Positions 17,554 through 27,823 of a stretch of DNA of 64,000 nucleotides are shown here, piece by piece. Both the position numbers and the translations under genes were made by a program. Location: contig JBILOY010000001.1 in the NCBI GenBank assembly GCA_044374195.1, forward strand, positions 62,001 through 126,000, written 5' to 3'. Each line of letters begins with the position of its first letter. Position 1 is the stretch's first letter. This stretch comes from CAIKZY01 sp044374195. Lineage in GTDB: Bacteria; Actinomycetota; Actinomycetes; S36-B12. The notes beneath the pieces are model-generated. The model worked only from the letters and a program-made list of their open reading frames with translations, was not told the DNA's origin and ran no database searches.

Positions 17554-18189
17554 TCAGCCGAGCGAGTTCACCCAGGTGCGCAGCAGGTGCAGCCCCGCAT
17601 CGCCGGACTTCTCCGGATGGAACTGGGTCGCGACCAGCGGCCCGTTCTCCACGGCAGCGATAAACGGCTCACCGTGCTCAGACCACGTGACCAGCGGCGG
17701 CGCGATCTTCGGCTGGCCCTGGTGGAAGTCCCAGGTGCGCACACCATACGAGTGCACGAAGTAGAAGCGCTCATCTTCGACGCCTGCGAAGAGAGTTGAT
17801 CCCTCGGGCACGTTCACTGTGTTCCAGCCCATATGCGGAAGAACGGGTGCCTGCAATTGCTCCACAACGCCCGGCCACTCCCCTAGACCTTCGGTCGTGA
17901 TGCCGTGCTCGACTCCGGTGTCGAACATGACCTGCAGCCCGACACAGATACCCATCACGGGGCGACCACCGGTCAGTCGACGATCGACGATCATGTCGCC
18001 GCGCACCTTGCGGATGCCGGCCATGCAGGCATCGAAGGCACCGACTCCGGGCACCATCAAGCCGTCGCACTCCATGGCTGCGTCGAAATCAGCGGTGACG
18101 ACGACGTCAGCGTCCACCTGCTCGAGGGCACGGTGAACCGAGCGGAGATTGCCGGATCCGTAATCGAGAACAACGACAGAGGGAGCCAC
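17554..18189 (-). CDS. hisH: Imidazole glycerol phosphate synthase, glutamine amidotransferase subunit
   Basis: 211-residue class I amidotransferase. The nucleophile Cys is in MGICVGLQVMF (about residue 80), and the His/Glu of the triad are in TQFHPEKSGDAGL near the C-terminus. Supplies ammonia to HisF. Located two bases after hisB. Confidence 0.97.
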   Translation of the reverse strand: MAPSVVVLDYGSGNLRSVHRALEQVDADVVVTADFDAAMECDGLMVPGVGAFDACMAGIRKVRGDMIVDRRLTGGRPVMGICVGLQVMFDTGVEHGITTEGLGEWPGVVEQLQAPVLPHMGWNTVNVPEGSTLFAGVEDERFYFVHSYGVRTWDFHQGQPKIAPPLVTWSEHGEPFIAAVENGPLVATQFHPEKSGDAGLHLLRTWVNSLG

Positions 18190-18191
18190 GA

Positions 18192-18797
18192 CTAGCCCTG
18201 GGGCGTGAGCGTGCCCTTGGTTGACGGCACGCCGACAACCCGGGGGTCACGCTCGATGGCGGTGCGCAGTGAGCGCGCCACTGACTTGAATTGGGCCTCG
18301 ACGATGTGGTGGGCATTGCGACCCGAGAGAACCCGCACGTGCAAGGTGATCTGGCTGGTGGCCACGATCGACTCCCAGATGTGCTTGGTCAGCGTGGTGT
18401 CGTAAGTGCCGATCAGCTCGACGATCTCGGGCTCCTCGTGCACGAGGTATGGGCGACCGGAGAGATCAACAGCCGACTGCACGAGGCACTCATCGAGAGG
18501 CACGAGCGCATCGCCGAAGCGGCGCAGGCCGGCGCGATCGCCAAGGGCTTGGTTGATCGCCTGGCCGACAGCGAGTGAGGTGTCTTCGACCGTGTGGTGG
18601 GCATCGATATGCAGATCGCCCTTGGTGCGGACGACGAGATCGATGCCACTGTGCTTGGAGAGCTGCGCGAGCATGTGATCGAAGAACGGGACACCCGTGT
18701 CGATGGTGTTCGCTCCGGTGCCATCGAGATCGAGCTCGACGAAGACCTCGCTCTCCTTGGTCTTGCGGTCGATCGTTGCGGTGCGGCTCATCATCAT
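18192..18797 (-). CDS. hisB: Imidazoleglycerol-phosphate dehydratase
   Basis: 201-residue monofunctional IGPD (no phosphatase domain). The manganese-binding His/Glu clusters are HMLAQLSKHSG, DAHHTVEDT and NAHHIVEAQFK. Overlaps hisC by four bases. Confidence 0.97.
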   Translation of the reverse strand: MMMSRTATIDRKTKESEVFVELDLDGTGANTIDTGVPFFDHMLAQLSKHSGIDLVVRTKGDLHIDAHHTVEDTSLAVGQAINQALGDRAGLRRFGDALVPLDECLVQSAVDLSGRPYLVHEEPEIVELIGTYDTTLTKHIWESIVATSQITLHVRVLSGRNAHHIVEAQFKSVARSLRTAIERDPRVVGVPSTKGTLTPQG

Positions 18798-19894
18798 CCT
18801 TCTCGCGCAGTGAGCAGGGCCTGCCTAAACATAGCGTTCTCCTCGGGAGTACCAACGCTCACGCGCAGCCAACCCACCGGGCCGGTCTGGCGAATGAGCA
18901 CGCCCTGGGCGAGCAGTCGCTCCCAAACGGCCGCCCGGTCATCGAACATGCCAAAGAGGATGAAGTTGGCATCGCTGGGCGCCACCACGTAGCCCTGGTC
19001 AGAAAGCCACGCGGCCAGCGCATCTCGCTCGGAGCGCAGCAGATCGACCTGAGCCTGTAGCTCGTCAGCGAACTCCAAGGCGGTCAGCGCAACTGCCTGG
19101 GTCACGGCCGACAGGTGGTACGGCAGGCGCACGACCTTCAGAACGTCGATCACGCGGGTGTCAGCAGCAACGGCGTAGCCCAGGCGCGCACCCGCGAGGG
19201 CGAACGCCTTGCTCATCGTGCGCGAGACGATCACGTTCGGGTACTCAGCCAGCAACTCGAAGGCCGTGCGGGTGCCTGCGCGGCGGAACTCGGCGTAGGC
19301 CTCATCGACCACGAGCATCGCACCGGCAGCAAGACAAGCAGCAGCAATGCGCTCAGCGTCAGCGAAGTCGAGGAAGGTGCCAGTCGGGTTATTCGGCGAG
19401 GTCAGCAGCACAATGCTCGGGCGAAGCTCCGCGATGCTCGCGATCGCCGCATCGACGTCGACAGTGAAGTCAGCGCGACGCTCGAATGTGCGGTACTCAG
19501 TGAAGGTGTCGCGGGCGTACTCCGGATACATCGAGTACGTCGGATCAAAGGTAATCGCGAGACGACCCGGGCCACCGAAGGCCAGGAAGATGTGGTGCAT
19601 GACCTCATTCGAGCCATTGGCCGCCCAGGTCTGCGCAGCAGTCACTGCAACGCCGGTCTCGCGGGTGACGTAAGCGGCGAGTGCAGCGCGCAGTTCATCG
19701 GCATCGCGATCGGGGTAGCGATTGAGGGTCGCAGCAACCTTCTCGACGGCAGCACCCATCGCCGCAGCGAGCGCAGGCGAGGGCCCGAACGGGTTTTCGT
19801 TGACGTTCATGGGCGCAGCAACATCAAGCTGGGGCGCGCCGTAGCTCTGTACGCCGACCAGGTCATCGCGGATCGGCAGGGTGAAGTCGCTCAT
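18794..19894 (-). CDS. hisC: Histidinol-phosphate aminotransferase
   Basis: 366 residues, fold-type I PLP aminotransferase. The PLP lysine is in SRTMSKAFALAGARLGYA (about residue 225); SPNNPTG and NENPFGPS are typical substrate/cofactor segments. Stop-to-start spacing to hisD is two bases. Confidence 0.96.
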   Translation of the reverse strand: MSDFTLPIRDDLVGVQSYGAPQLDVAAPMNVNENPFGPSPALAAAMGAAVEKVAATLNRYPDRDADELRAALAAYVTRETGVAVTAAQTWAANGSNEVMHHIFLAFGGPGRLAITFDPTYSMYPEYARDTFTEYRTFERRADFTVDVDAAIASIAELRPSIVLLTSPNNPTGTFLDFADAERIAAACLAAGAMLVVDEAYAEFRRAGTRTAFELLAEYPNVIVSRTMSKAFALAGARLGYAVAADTRVIDVLKVVRLPYHLSAVTQAVALTALEFADELQAQVDLLRSERDALAAWLSDQGYVVAPSDANFILFGMFDDRAAVWERLLAQGVLIRQTGPVGWLRVSVGTPEENAMFRQALLTAREG

Positions 19895-19896
19895 GA

Positions 19897-21207
19897 CTAC
19901 TTGCCGCCGACTCGGATCGAAATCGCATCGCCGTGACCGGGGAGATCCTCGGCGCCCGAGAGAGCGATCACGTGCGGGGCTACGTCAGCGAGTGCCTGCT
20001 CGTCGTACTCAATGAGGTGAATGCCGCGCAGGAATGACTGCACGGACAGACCCGAGGAGTGTCGCGCAGAACCCGCGGTCGGAAGAACGTGATTGGAGCC
20101 CGCGGCGTAATCGCCGAGGGAGACAGGTGCCCAGGTGCCCACGAAGATCGCGCCGGCATTGCGCACGCGCATGGCCACCTCGCGAGCATTGCGGGTGTGA
20201 ATCTCGAGGTGCTCGGCTGCGTAGGCATCGGCCACGCGCAGCGCAGCATCGAGGTCATCGACGAGCACGACAGCACTCTGCGGCCCGCCGAGTGACTCGC
20301 GAATGCGATCAGAGTGCTTGGTCAGCACAATCTGACGATCGATCTCGATCTGAACTGCATCAGCGAGTTCGACCGAGTCAGTGACAAGAACGGCCGCAGC
20401 AAGAACATCGTGCTCGGCCTGGCTGATGAGGTCAGCGGCAACGTGCGCAGGAATAGCGGAATCGTCGGCGAGCACCATGACCTCAGTGGGCCCGGCCTCG
20501 GAGTCAATACCGATGATGCCCTGCAGGGCACGCTTCGCAGCGGTGACATAGATGTTGCCCGGGCCGGTGACGAGCTCAACCGGTGCGCAACGCGTGCCAT
20601 CGGGAAGATCAATGCCGTACGCCAGCATCGCGATCGCCTGGGCGCCACCGACCGCGTAGACCTCTTCGACACCGAGCAGCGAGCACGCCGCCAGAATCGT
20701 CGGGTGCGGCCAGCCGCCGAAGTCCTTCTGCGGTGGCGAGACCACGACGAGTGACTCCACGCCGGCTTCCTGTGCCGGAACCACGTTCATGATCACGCTG
20801 CTCGGATACACCGCACGACCGCCAGGCACGTACAGACCGACGCGCTCGACCGGCAGCCAACGCTCGGTAACCGTGCCGCCGGGCACGACAGTGGTGGTGT
20901 GATCGGAGCGACGCTGATCACGGTGCACCTTGCGAGCACGCGAGATCGACTCCAGCAGCGCGGCGCGAACATCGGGATCAAGCGCAGCCTCGCACTCGGC
21001 CATCTTTTCGACCGGCACGCGGATTGACGCAGGAGCGACGCCATCGAGTTTCTCCGACCAGCGGTTGACCGCCGAGGCACCCTCATCACGAACATCGAGC
21101 AGGATCGGGCGGATGTGCTCGGTCGCGTCGGCAACGTCCATGACCGCGCGCGGCAGCACCGAGCGCGGATCTGCCGAGGAACCACGAAGGTCGATGCGCC
21201 TGATCAC
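19897..21207 (-). CDS. hisD: Histidinol dehydrogenase
   Basis: 436 residues; zinc- and NAD-dependent four-electron oxidation of histidinol to histidine. Family signatures GPGNIYVTAAKRALQG, EAGPTEVMVLAD and ADLISQAEHD are present. First gene of the his-trp unit. Only 23 bases separate its start from the divergent plus-strand gene at 21231, so the promoters overlap. Confidence 0.97.
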   Translation of the reverse strand: MIRRIDLRGSSADPRSVLPRAVMDVADATEHIRPILLDVRDEGASAVNRWSEKLDGVAPASIRVPVEKMAECEAALDPDVRAALLESISRARKVHRDQRRSDHTTTVVPGGTVTERWLPVERVGLYVPGGRAVYPSSVIMNVVPAQEAGVESLVVVSPPQKDFGGWPHPTILAACSLLGVEEVYAVGGAQAIAMLAYGIDLPDGTRCAPVELVTGPGNIYVTAAKRALQGIIGIDSEAGPTEVMVLADDSAIPAHVAADLISQAEHDVLAAAVLVTDSVELADAVQIEIDRQIVLTKHSDRIRESLGGPQSAVVLVDDLDAALRVADAYAAEHLEIHTRNAREVAMRVRNAGAIFVGTWAPVSLGDYAAGSNHVLPTAGSARHSSGLSVQSFLRGIHLIEYDEQALADVAPHVIALSGAEDLPGHGDAISIRVGGK

Positions 21208-21230
21208 GGGAATCAGTTTACGCTGATCTG

Positions 21231-21977
21231 GTGAAAGAGCCTTCGACCGAGTCGCTGCCCCTCTTTCCCCTCAATGCCACGATCGTGCCGGGCCTGATCC
21301 TCCCCCTCCATATCTTCGAGACGAGATACCGCCGCCTGGTGGCCGATCTCCTCGTGCGCTCAGACCCTGACACCCGCGAATTCGGCATCATCGCCGTGCG
21401 CGAGGGGCGAAATCCGGTCGTCGAGGGCATCGATGCCCTCTATCCCGTGGGCACGAGCGCGATCCTGCGCGAGACCGAGACCAATGCCGATGGCAGTTAC
21501 GACATCGTCAGCGTCGGCTCCCGCCGCTTCCGCGTTCATGCGGTCGCCCCCGGCCCGACCTGGGATAACAGCACTCCCCTGCTCATGGCCGAGGTCGAAT
21601 ACATCGACGAGATCGATCACGGCAACAGCTCCCTGCTCATGCGTGAGGCCCTGCGCTCATTCCGGGTCTATCGCGGACTACTGAGCGGCCGGTTCGGTGC
21701 TGACTCTGAAATCTTCGGCGAAGACATGGAGACCGACGACATCGACATCGATCTCGGTGACGAGCAGATGCCCGAGGACGCCACTGTCATCAGCTACCTC
21801 ATCACGGCCGCCATGGTGCTCGGCATGGAGGAGCGCCAGCAGTTGCTCGCTGTGCCCGACACCGCTTCGCGCCTGCGCCTGGCCTGCCGACTACTTCATC
21901 GCGAGAACGCGCTCATCTCGCTGTTCAATGCGCTGCCCGCCATCGATCTCAGCGTCGGCAGCGGTTCGGTGAACTAG
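21231..21977 (+). CDS. LON peptidase substrate-binding (N-terminal) domain protein
   Basis: 248 residues. The N-terminal PUA-like Lon domain is recognised from LPLFPLNATIVPGLILPLHIFETRYRRL. There is no ATPase or protease domain, as in the stand-alone family common in actinobacteria. Function unknown. It is divergent from hisD and its stop overlaps the stop of the convergent membrane-protein gene by four bases. Confidence 0.9.
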   Translation: MKEPSTESLPLFPLNATIVPGLILPLHIFETRYRRLVADLLVRSDPDTREFGIIAVREGRNPVVEGIDALYPVGTSAILRETETNADGSYDIVSVGSRRFRVHAVAPGPTWDNSTPLLMAEVEYIDEIDHGNSSLLMREALRSFRVYRGLLSGRFGADSEIFGEDMETDDIDIDLGDEQMPEDATVISYLITAAMVLGMEERQQLLAVPDTASRLRLACRLLHRENALISLFNALPAIDLSVGSGSVN

Positions 21978-22513
21978 ACCGACAACGTGTCGTCAGCGTG
22001 ATTGCGCTTGCGCGCTGCGCTTAACCAGTCAGCCGCAGCCACGATCGAGATCACCACGGCAGCAGTGAGCGGCCAGATCATGATCATCGCCGGCAGGGTG
22101 AGTTGCAGCGGCGCCTCGACCACGACCTCCTCGGTGCCCGAGAGCCCCGCGATGTCGACTCCGCCGAGTCGGGTGCCGATGAACCACATGAGCGCTGAGC
22201 CCACGAAACCGGAGAGCACGGAAGAGGCCAGGGTCGAGAGCAGGTGCTCGCGGCGCATATAGATCAGTGCGATGGTCACGCCTAGGCCGGCGAGCAACGC
22301 GAGCGCACCGAAGGCAACGTCGGCGCCGAGGTATTCGTTCGGCTGGTAGTTCGCGGGCCAGGTCTCGCCTTCCTTCACGATCACCGAGACACGCGGCGCC
22401 AGCTTCCACCACACAACACCGAGCGCAGCACCGATGACGACAGCGGAGATCAAGCCCGCAATGAGCACGGCCGACGCCTTGCGCGCGACGGTCACTTCCT
22501 TTAGCTCAGACAT
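21974..22513 (-). CDS. Four-helix membrane protein, possibly DUF2567
   Basis: 179 residues with four predicted membrane helices (about 14-35, 62-84, 95-115 and 140-162) and an extracytoplasmic loop containing PRVSVIVKEGETWP and NEYLGADVAFG, which resembles DUF2567 proteins. The start overlaps the dnaE stop by 13 bases, so it is probably co-transcribed with dnaE. Function unknown. Confidence 0.75.
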   Translation of the reverse strand: MSELKEVTVARKASAVLIAGLISAVVIGAALGVVWWKLAPRVSVIVKEGETWPANYQPNEYLGADVAFGALALLAGLGVTIALIYMRREHLLSTLASSVLSGFVGSALMWFIGTRLGGVDIAGLSGTEEVVVEAPLQLTLPAMIMIWPLTAAVVISIVAAADWLSAARKRNHADDTLSV

Positions 22514-25500
22514 GACGGCCCCAGCAATGCCTTGAGATCGCCATAGAGAGAAGGTGACGGAGTAACGCGCAGCTTGTCATCGAGCTTCATCACGGTCACC
22601 TTGGGGCCACCAGTAAGAGTGAGGTGAACCTCGGTCGTGCCGGGGTGACCGCCGAGAACTTCCTTCAAGCGCTCGACCAGCGGCGGAATGCAGCGCTGTG
22701 AGGGCATCGACAGCTTGACCGGGCCGCTGGTGGCCTCGCTCATGTCAGGAGCACTGACCTCCATGGCAACAAGACGCAGGCCATCCTCATCACTGCGATC
22801 CACGCGAGCCCGAATGATGATCACCGCATCGTCGACCAGCAGCGTGCTTGCCGACTGGTAGCTGGCCGGGAAGACCATGACATCAACCGAGCCCTCAAGG
22901 TCTTCAAGGGTGAGGATCGCCCAGGCTGAGCCCTGCTTGGTGGTCTTGCGCTGCACACCGGTGACCAGGCCGCCGACCGTGACCACGGTGCCATCGGTGC
23001 GTTCATCGGCGAGCAGCGACGCAATCGTGCGATCAGTCATCGTGGCGAGCACATGCTCGGTGCCATGCAGCGGGTGATCGGAGACGTAGAGCCCGAGCAT
23101 CTCGCGCTCGTGCGCGAGCAGCACCGACTTCTCCCACTCGCCGTCGGAGATCTCCACGGTGGGCACTAGTGAGTTCTCTGCTTCGGCATCGAGCCCGCCG
23201 AAGAGATCGAACTGGCCAATCGCCTCGGCGCGCTTGATGTCGACTGCTGTGTCGACGACGTACTCGTGCACCTGCACGAGGCCCTTGCGGCTGTGACCGA
23301 GGGAATCGAAGGCACCGGACTTGATCAGCGATTCGACCACTCGCTTATTGCAGACCGAGCCCTCGACCTTGGCGATGAAGTCGTTGAAGTCGTTGAAGCG
23401 ACCAACGCGCTTGCGCGTGGCGATGATTGAGTCGACGACGTTGGCACCGACGTTGCGGATTGCTGACAGGCCGAAGCGGATGTTCGTGCCGCGCGGAGTG
23501 AAGTCGAAGTCGGAGTCATTGACATCAGGCGGCAGCACCTTGATGCCCATGCGGCGGCACTCGTTGAGGTAGATCGCCGACTTGTCCTTGTCATCCTTCA
23601 CCGAGGTGAGCAGGCCAGCCATGTACTCGGCCGGGTAGTTCGCCTTCAGATAAGCGGTCCAGTACGACACCAGGCCGTAGCCAGCGGTGTGCGCCTTGTT
23701 GAACGCGTAGTCGGAGAACGGAACCAGGATTTCCCAGAGCTTGGCAATCGCGTCGAGGCTGTAGCCATTGGCCACCATGCCGTCGCGGAAGGGCACGAAC
23801 TCCTTCTCGAGGATCTCCTTCTTCTTCTTGCCCATGGCACGGCGAAGCAGGTCGGCGTTGCCGAGAGAGTAGCCCGCGAGTTTCTGCGCGATCGCCATGA
23901 CCTGCTCTTGATAGACGATCAGGCCGTAGGTATCGCCCAGGATGTCGGCCAGCGGCTCGGCCAACTCAGGGTGAATCGGCACCACGGGCTTGCGGCCGTT
24001 CTTGCGGTCGGCGTAGTCGTTATGCGCATTCGCGCCCATCGGGCCGGGTCGATACAGCGCGAGAACCGCGGAAATATCCTCGAAGTTGTCAGGCTGCATG
24101 GAGCGCAGCAGGGCGCGCATCGGGCCGCCATCGAGCTGGAAGACGCCAAGGGTGTCGCCACGCGAGAGCAGCTCGTAGGTAATCGCATCATCAAGCGTGA
24201 GCTCTTCGAGGACGATCACTTCATCGCGATTGCTCTCGATGTAGCGCAAGCAGTCATCGAGAACGGTGAGGTTGCGCAGGCCGAGGAAGTCCATCTTGAG
24301 CAGGCCGAGGCTCTCGCAGGCACCCATGTCGAACTGGGTGATGATCGCGCCATCTTGCTCACGGCGCCAGATCGGCACGACATCAAGCAGTGGTTCGCGG
24401 CAGAGGATGACGCCGGCGGCGTGCACGCCCGGCTGGCGCTTGAGGCCTTCAAGCCCCTTGGCGGTATCAACTACGCGGCGCGCATCAGCATCTGCTTCAT
24501 ACAGCGCACGGAACTCGGCCGCCTCGCCGTAGCGGGAATCCTTCGGATCGAAGACGCCGTAAAGCGTGATGTCCTTGCCCATCACCGACGGCGGCATCGC
24601 CTTGGTGATGCGATCACCGAGGGCGTACGGGTAGCCGAGCACGCGGGCTGAGTCCTTGATCGCCGCCTTGGCCTTGATCGTGCCGTAGGTGATGATCTGC
24701 GCGACGCGCTCCTCACCGTACTTCTGCGTGGCGTAGCGGATCATGTCGGAGCGACGGCGCTCGTCGAAGTCCATGTCGATATCGGGCATCGAGACGCGCT
24801 CGGGGTTCAAGAAGCGCTCGAAGAGCAGGCCGTGCTTGATCGGATCAAGCTCGGTGATGCCGAGTGCGTAAGCGATCATCGCGCCGGCGGCAGAGCCACG
24901 GCCCGGGCCCACGCGAATGCCGTTATCTTTCGCGTACTTCACGAGGTCAGCGGTAACGAGGAAGTAGCCGGGGAAGCCCATCTGGCAGATGACCCCAACT
25001 TCGTATTCGGCCTGCTTGCGCACGTTCTCGGGGATCACCGCACCGAAGCGCTTGTGCAGGCCGAGCTCGACCTCCTTGACCAGCCAGGACTCCTCGCTCT
25101 CCCCTTCGGGGATCGGGAAGGCCGGCATGAGGTTCGCGCCCTCATTGAATTCAACGTGGCAGCGCTCGGCGATGAGCAGCGTGTTGTCGCAAGCTTCAGG
25201 CAGTTCGCTCCAGACCTTGCGCATCTCCTCGGCTGTTTTGAGGTAGAAGTCTCGGGCATCGAAGCGGAAGCGCTTGGGGTCATCCATCGTGGTGCGCGTG
25301 CCGATACACAGCAGCACATCGTGCGTGGCTGCATCAGCAGCGTGCACGTAGTGCAGATCGTTGGTCGCAATGAGCGGCAGATCGAGAGCGCGTGCGATCT
25401 TCAGGAGGTCGTGACGGAAGCGGGTCTCGATCTCGAGCCCGTGATCCATCAGTTCGCAGAAGTAATTGCCCGCACCGAGGATGTCGCGGAAGTCTGCGGC

Positions 25501-26049
25501 AGCAGCGAGGGCCTTGTCGTAGTTGCCTGCCTGTAGCCAGCGGTTGACCTCACCGCTCGGGCAACCGGTCGTGCCGATCAGGCCCTTGCCGTAGCGCTCG
25601 AGAAGCTCTCGGTCGAAGCGCGGCTTGTGGTAGTACCCCTCGAGGCTGGCGAGCGATGACAGGCGGAACAGGTTGTGCATGCCTGCGGTGTTCTCCGCCC
25701 ACAAGGTCATGTGCGTGTAGCTCTGCTTGCCGCGACCGGCGCCTGGATCCTCCGGCGTGCCTTCGTCGAAGCCGCCGCCGAAGTCGAATGGCCTGCGCTC
25801 GAAGCGACCCTGCGGTGCGTAGTAGCCCTCGAGGCCGATGATCGGATTGATGCCGTACTTCTTGCCGGTCTTATAAAAGTCGTAGGCGCCGTAGAGGTTG
25901 CCGTGATCGGTCATCGCGAGGGATGTCATGCCCAGATCGACAGCCTTGCCGAAGAGGTCATCGAGGCGGGCAGCACCGTCGAGCATGGAGTACTCGGTGT
26001 GCACGTGCAGGTGGACGAAGTTGCCACCTGATGTTCCCGCGCCGCTCAC
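22501..26049 (-). CDS. dnaE: DNA polymerase III alpha subunit
   Basis: 1182 residues, the replicative polymerase. The N-terminal PHP domain starts FVHLHVHTEYSMLDG with most metal-binding residues intact, so it may be an active proofreading exonuclease as in mycobacteria (inference). The polymerase catalytic aspartates are in MPDIDMDFDERRR (about 418-430). Helix-hairpin-helix and OB-fold (residues about 1000-1075) follow. Length is typical of DnaE1. Confidence 0.97.
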   Translation of the reverse strand: MSGAGTSGGNFVHLHVHTEYSMLDGAARLDDLFGKAVDLGMTSLAMTDHGNLYGAYDFYKTGKKYGINPIIGLEGYYAPQGRFERRPFDFGGGFDEGTPEDPGAGRGKQSYTHMTLWAENTAGMHNLFRLSSLASLEGYYHKPRFDRELLERYGKGLIGTTGCPSGEVNRWLQAGNYDKALAAAADFRDILGAGNYFCELMDHGLEIETRFRHDLLKIARALDLPLIATNDLHYVHAADAATHDVLLCIGTRTTMDDPKRFRFDARDFYLKTAEEMRKVWSELPEACDNTLLIAERCHVEFNEGANLMPAFPIPEGESEESWLVKEVELGLHKRFGAVIPENVRKQAEYEVGVICQMGFPGYFLVTADLVKYAKDNGIRVGPGRGSAAGAMIAYALGITELDPIKHGLLFERFLNPERVSMPDIDMDFDERRRSDMIRYATQKYGEERVAQIITYGTIKAKAAIKDSARVLGYPYALGDRITKAMPPSVMGKDITLYGVFDPKDSRYGEAAEFRALYEADADARRVVDTAKGLEGLKRQPGVHAAGVILCREPLLDVVPIWRREQDGAIITQFDMGACESLGLLKMDFLGLRNLTVLDDCLRYIESNRDEVIVLEELTLDDAITYELLSRGDTLGVFQLDGGPMRALLRSMQPDNFEDISAVLALYRPGPMGANAHNDYADRKNGRKPVVPIHPELAEPLADILGDTYGLIVYQEQVMAIAQKLAGYSLGNADLLRRAMGKKKKEILEKEFVPFRDGMVANGYSLDAIAKLWEILVPFSDYAFNKAHTAGYGLVSYWTAYLKANYPAEYMAGLLTSVKDDKDKSAIYLNECRRMGIKVLPPDVNDSDFDFTPRGTNIRFGLSAIRNVGANVVDSIIATRKRVGRFNDFNDFIAKVEGSVCNKRVVESLIKSGAFDSLGHSRKGLVQVHEYVVDTAVDIKRAEAIGQFDLFGGLDAEAENSLVPTVEISDGEWEKSVLLAHEREMLGLYVSDHPLHGTEHVLATMTDRTIASLLADERTDGTVVTVGGLVTGVQRKTTKQGSAWAILTLEDLEGSVDVMVFPASYQSASTLLVDDAVIIIRARVDRSDEDGLRLVAMEVSAPDMSEATSGPVKLSMPSQRCIPPLVERLKEVLGGHPGTTEVHLTLTGGPKVTVMKLDDKLRVTPSPSLYGDLKALLGPSCLS

Positions 26050-26158
26050 CTGACAACCTTAGGACGCCAGGCTGACACAGCCGTGAAGGCGCGGCTGCGC
26101 GAAAAAGAAGCCGAGAGCGGAAGCTCGACGCACCCACCACGAGGACATTCGGACGCTG

Positions 26159-27091
26159 TCATGCACCCTGTCGGAACTGCTCGAGGGCGGCTTCGAGATC
26201 AGCCGGATACCGGCTTTCGAACTCGACATACTCCCCCGTCGACGGGTGATGAAACCCCAGGCGCATCGCGTGCAACCACTGTCTCGTCAGCCCCACCTTT
26301 TTCGACAGCACCGGGTCGGCGCCGTAGGTGATGTCACCGGCGAGCGGGTGGCGCATGGCGGCCATGTGCACCCGGATCTGGTGAGTACGGCCGGTCTCGA
26401 GGTGCACCTCGACCAGGCAGCCGTGATTGAACGCCTCGAGCGTCTCGTAGTGAGTGACCGAATGCTTGCCGCCTTCGACCACGGCGAACTTGTAATCAGC
26501 CTGCGGGTGGCGACCGATCGGGGCCTCGATGGTGCCCTTCAGCGGATCAAGCAGCCCCTGCGCAATCGCGTGATAGACCTTCTCGACCGTGCGCTCCTTG
26601 AACTGATGCTTGAGCGACGTGTACGCGCTCTCACTCTTGGCCACGACCATCAGGCCCGTCGTGCCGACATCGAGGCGATGCACAATCCCCTGACGCTCGG
26701 CGACTCCCGAGGTCGAGACCCCGTACCCCGCGCCGATTAGCCCGCCGACCACCGTCGGGCCTGTCCAGCCCGGACTCGGGTGCGCAGCCACGCCCACGGG
26801 CTTGTCGACGACCACGAAGTCGTCATCGTCGAATACCACTCGCAGCCCCGGCACCGGCGCTGTATCGATCTGCATGGCCACGGGCTCGAGCCCGACCTCG
26901 GTATCGATCTCGATGACAGAGCCTGCAAGAAGACGATCACTCTTCATCGCCGGCGAACCGTCGAGGGTCACTGCGCCTAGGGAGATGATGTCGACCGCGC
27001 GCGAACGCGAGAGCCCGAGCATGCGGGTCAGTGCGATATCGATGCGCTCGCCGGCCAGGCCGTCGGGAACGGTGAGAAAGCGGGCGGCCAT
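26159..27091 (-). CDS. RluA/RluD-family pseudouridine synthase
   Basis: 310 residues. An N-terminal S4 RNA-binding domain is followed by the catalytic domain with HRLDVGTTGLMVVAKS (about 134-149); the Asp is the nucleophile. The most probable target is 23S rRNA, by analogy with RluD. Its start abuts the lspA stop. The lspA-rluD pair upstream of dnaE is conserved in actinobacteria. Confidence 0.94.
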   Translation of the reverse strand: MAARFLTVPDGLAGERIDIALTRMLGLSRSRAVDIISLGAVTLDGSPAMKSDRLLAGSVIEIDTEVGLEPVAMQIDTAPVPGLRVVFDDDDFVVVDKPVGVAAHPSPGWTGPTVVGGLIGAGYGVSTSGVAERQGIVHRLDVGTTGLMVVAKSESAYTSLKHQFKERTVEKVYHAIAQGLLDPLKGTIEAPIGRHPQADYKFAVVEGGKHSVTHYETLEAFNHGCLVEVHLETGRTHQIRVHMAAMRHPLAGDITYGADPVLSKKVGLTRQWLHAMRLGFHHPSTGEYVEFESRYPADLEAALEQFRQGA

Positions 27092-27699
27092 TACTTCGCG
27101 CCGTCAGGCGCAGCGTTGGAAGTGCGCGAGCTGTTGCCGCGGTAGTCGATGCCGAACAGAGTGAGCACCACCATCAGCACAGCCGAGCAGGTGATGAACG
27201 AATCCGCGACGTTGAACACCGGGAAGTTCGGGAACGCGATGAAGTCGACCACGTAGCCGCGACCGAAGCCCGGCTCACGCGTGAACCGATCGATGAGGTT
27301 GCCCAGCAGACCGCCGAGCAGACCGCCCAGAGCAATGGCCCAGCCGACACTGCCGAGATTGCGAGCGGTGCGCAGGATCACGATGGCCACGATGACCGCA
27401 ACGATGCTGAAGATCCAGGTGTAGCCCGTGCCGATGCTGAAGGCCGCGCCCGTGTTCTCGGCATACGTGAACTGCACCCACGTGCCGATGACCTCGATCG
27501 GGCCCTCGCCGCTCTGCAGGCGTGCCAGCACGGTGTTGATCGCCCAGTACTTGGTGAGGTGATCGAAGACGATGGCACCAACTGCGACGCAGGCCAGGAC
27601 GATCAGGGCCTTGCGATGGCGCGAACGTGAGACCGAATAACCGGCAGAAGAGACCGAGGACTCCACCTCAGTCTGCGCATTCTCGGGGGCGTCGCTCAC
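27091..27699 (-). CDS. lspA: Lipoprotein signal peptidase (signal peptidase II)
   Basis: 202 residues with four membrane helices. The two catalytic aspartates are in the conserved GNLIDRFTREPGFGRGYVVD and FNVADSFI segments. It cleaves diacylated prolipoproteins made by Lgt (5.3 kb). The N-terminal cytoplasmic extension of about 30 residues is common in actinobacteria. Confidence 0.95.
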   Translation of the reverse strand: MSDAPENAQTEVESSVSSAGYSVSRSRHRKALIVLACVAVGAIVFDHLTKYWAINTVLARLQSGEGPIEVIGTWVQFTYAENTGAAFSIGTGYTWIFSIVAVIVAIVILRTARNLGSVGWAIALGGLLGGLLGNLIDRFTREPGFGRGYVVDFIAFPNFPVFNVADSFITCSAVLMVVLTLFGIDYRGNSSRTSNAAPDGAK

Positions 27700-27808
27700 C
27701 CGCCCACCTTACGCGAGTTATGCACAGGCCTTCTTCGCCCAGCAGCGGTGAACCCATCGAAGAGAGCACAGTTGCCTCTCACGAACATTTACTCGAGCTC
27801 GGAGGGTG

Positions 27809-27823
27809 ATAACCTATGGTTAT
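27809..27823. promoter_or_regulatory. Palindromic operator overlapping the start of the HTH-MntA gene
   Basis: ATAACC (27809-27814) and GGTTAT (27818-27823) form a perfect inverted repeat with a three-base centre. The ATG at 27816 lies inside it. A GGAGG at 27801-27805 precedes it. It is a good candidate for binding by the HTH domain of the same gene. Confidence 0.6.
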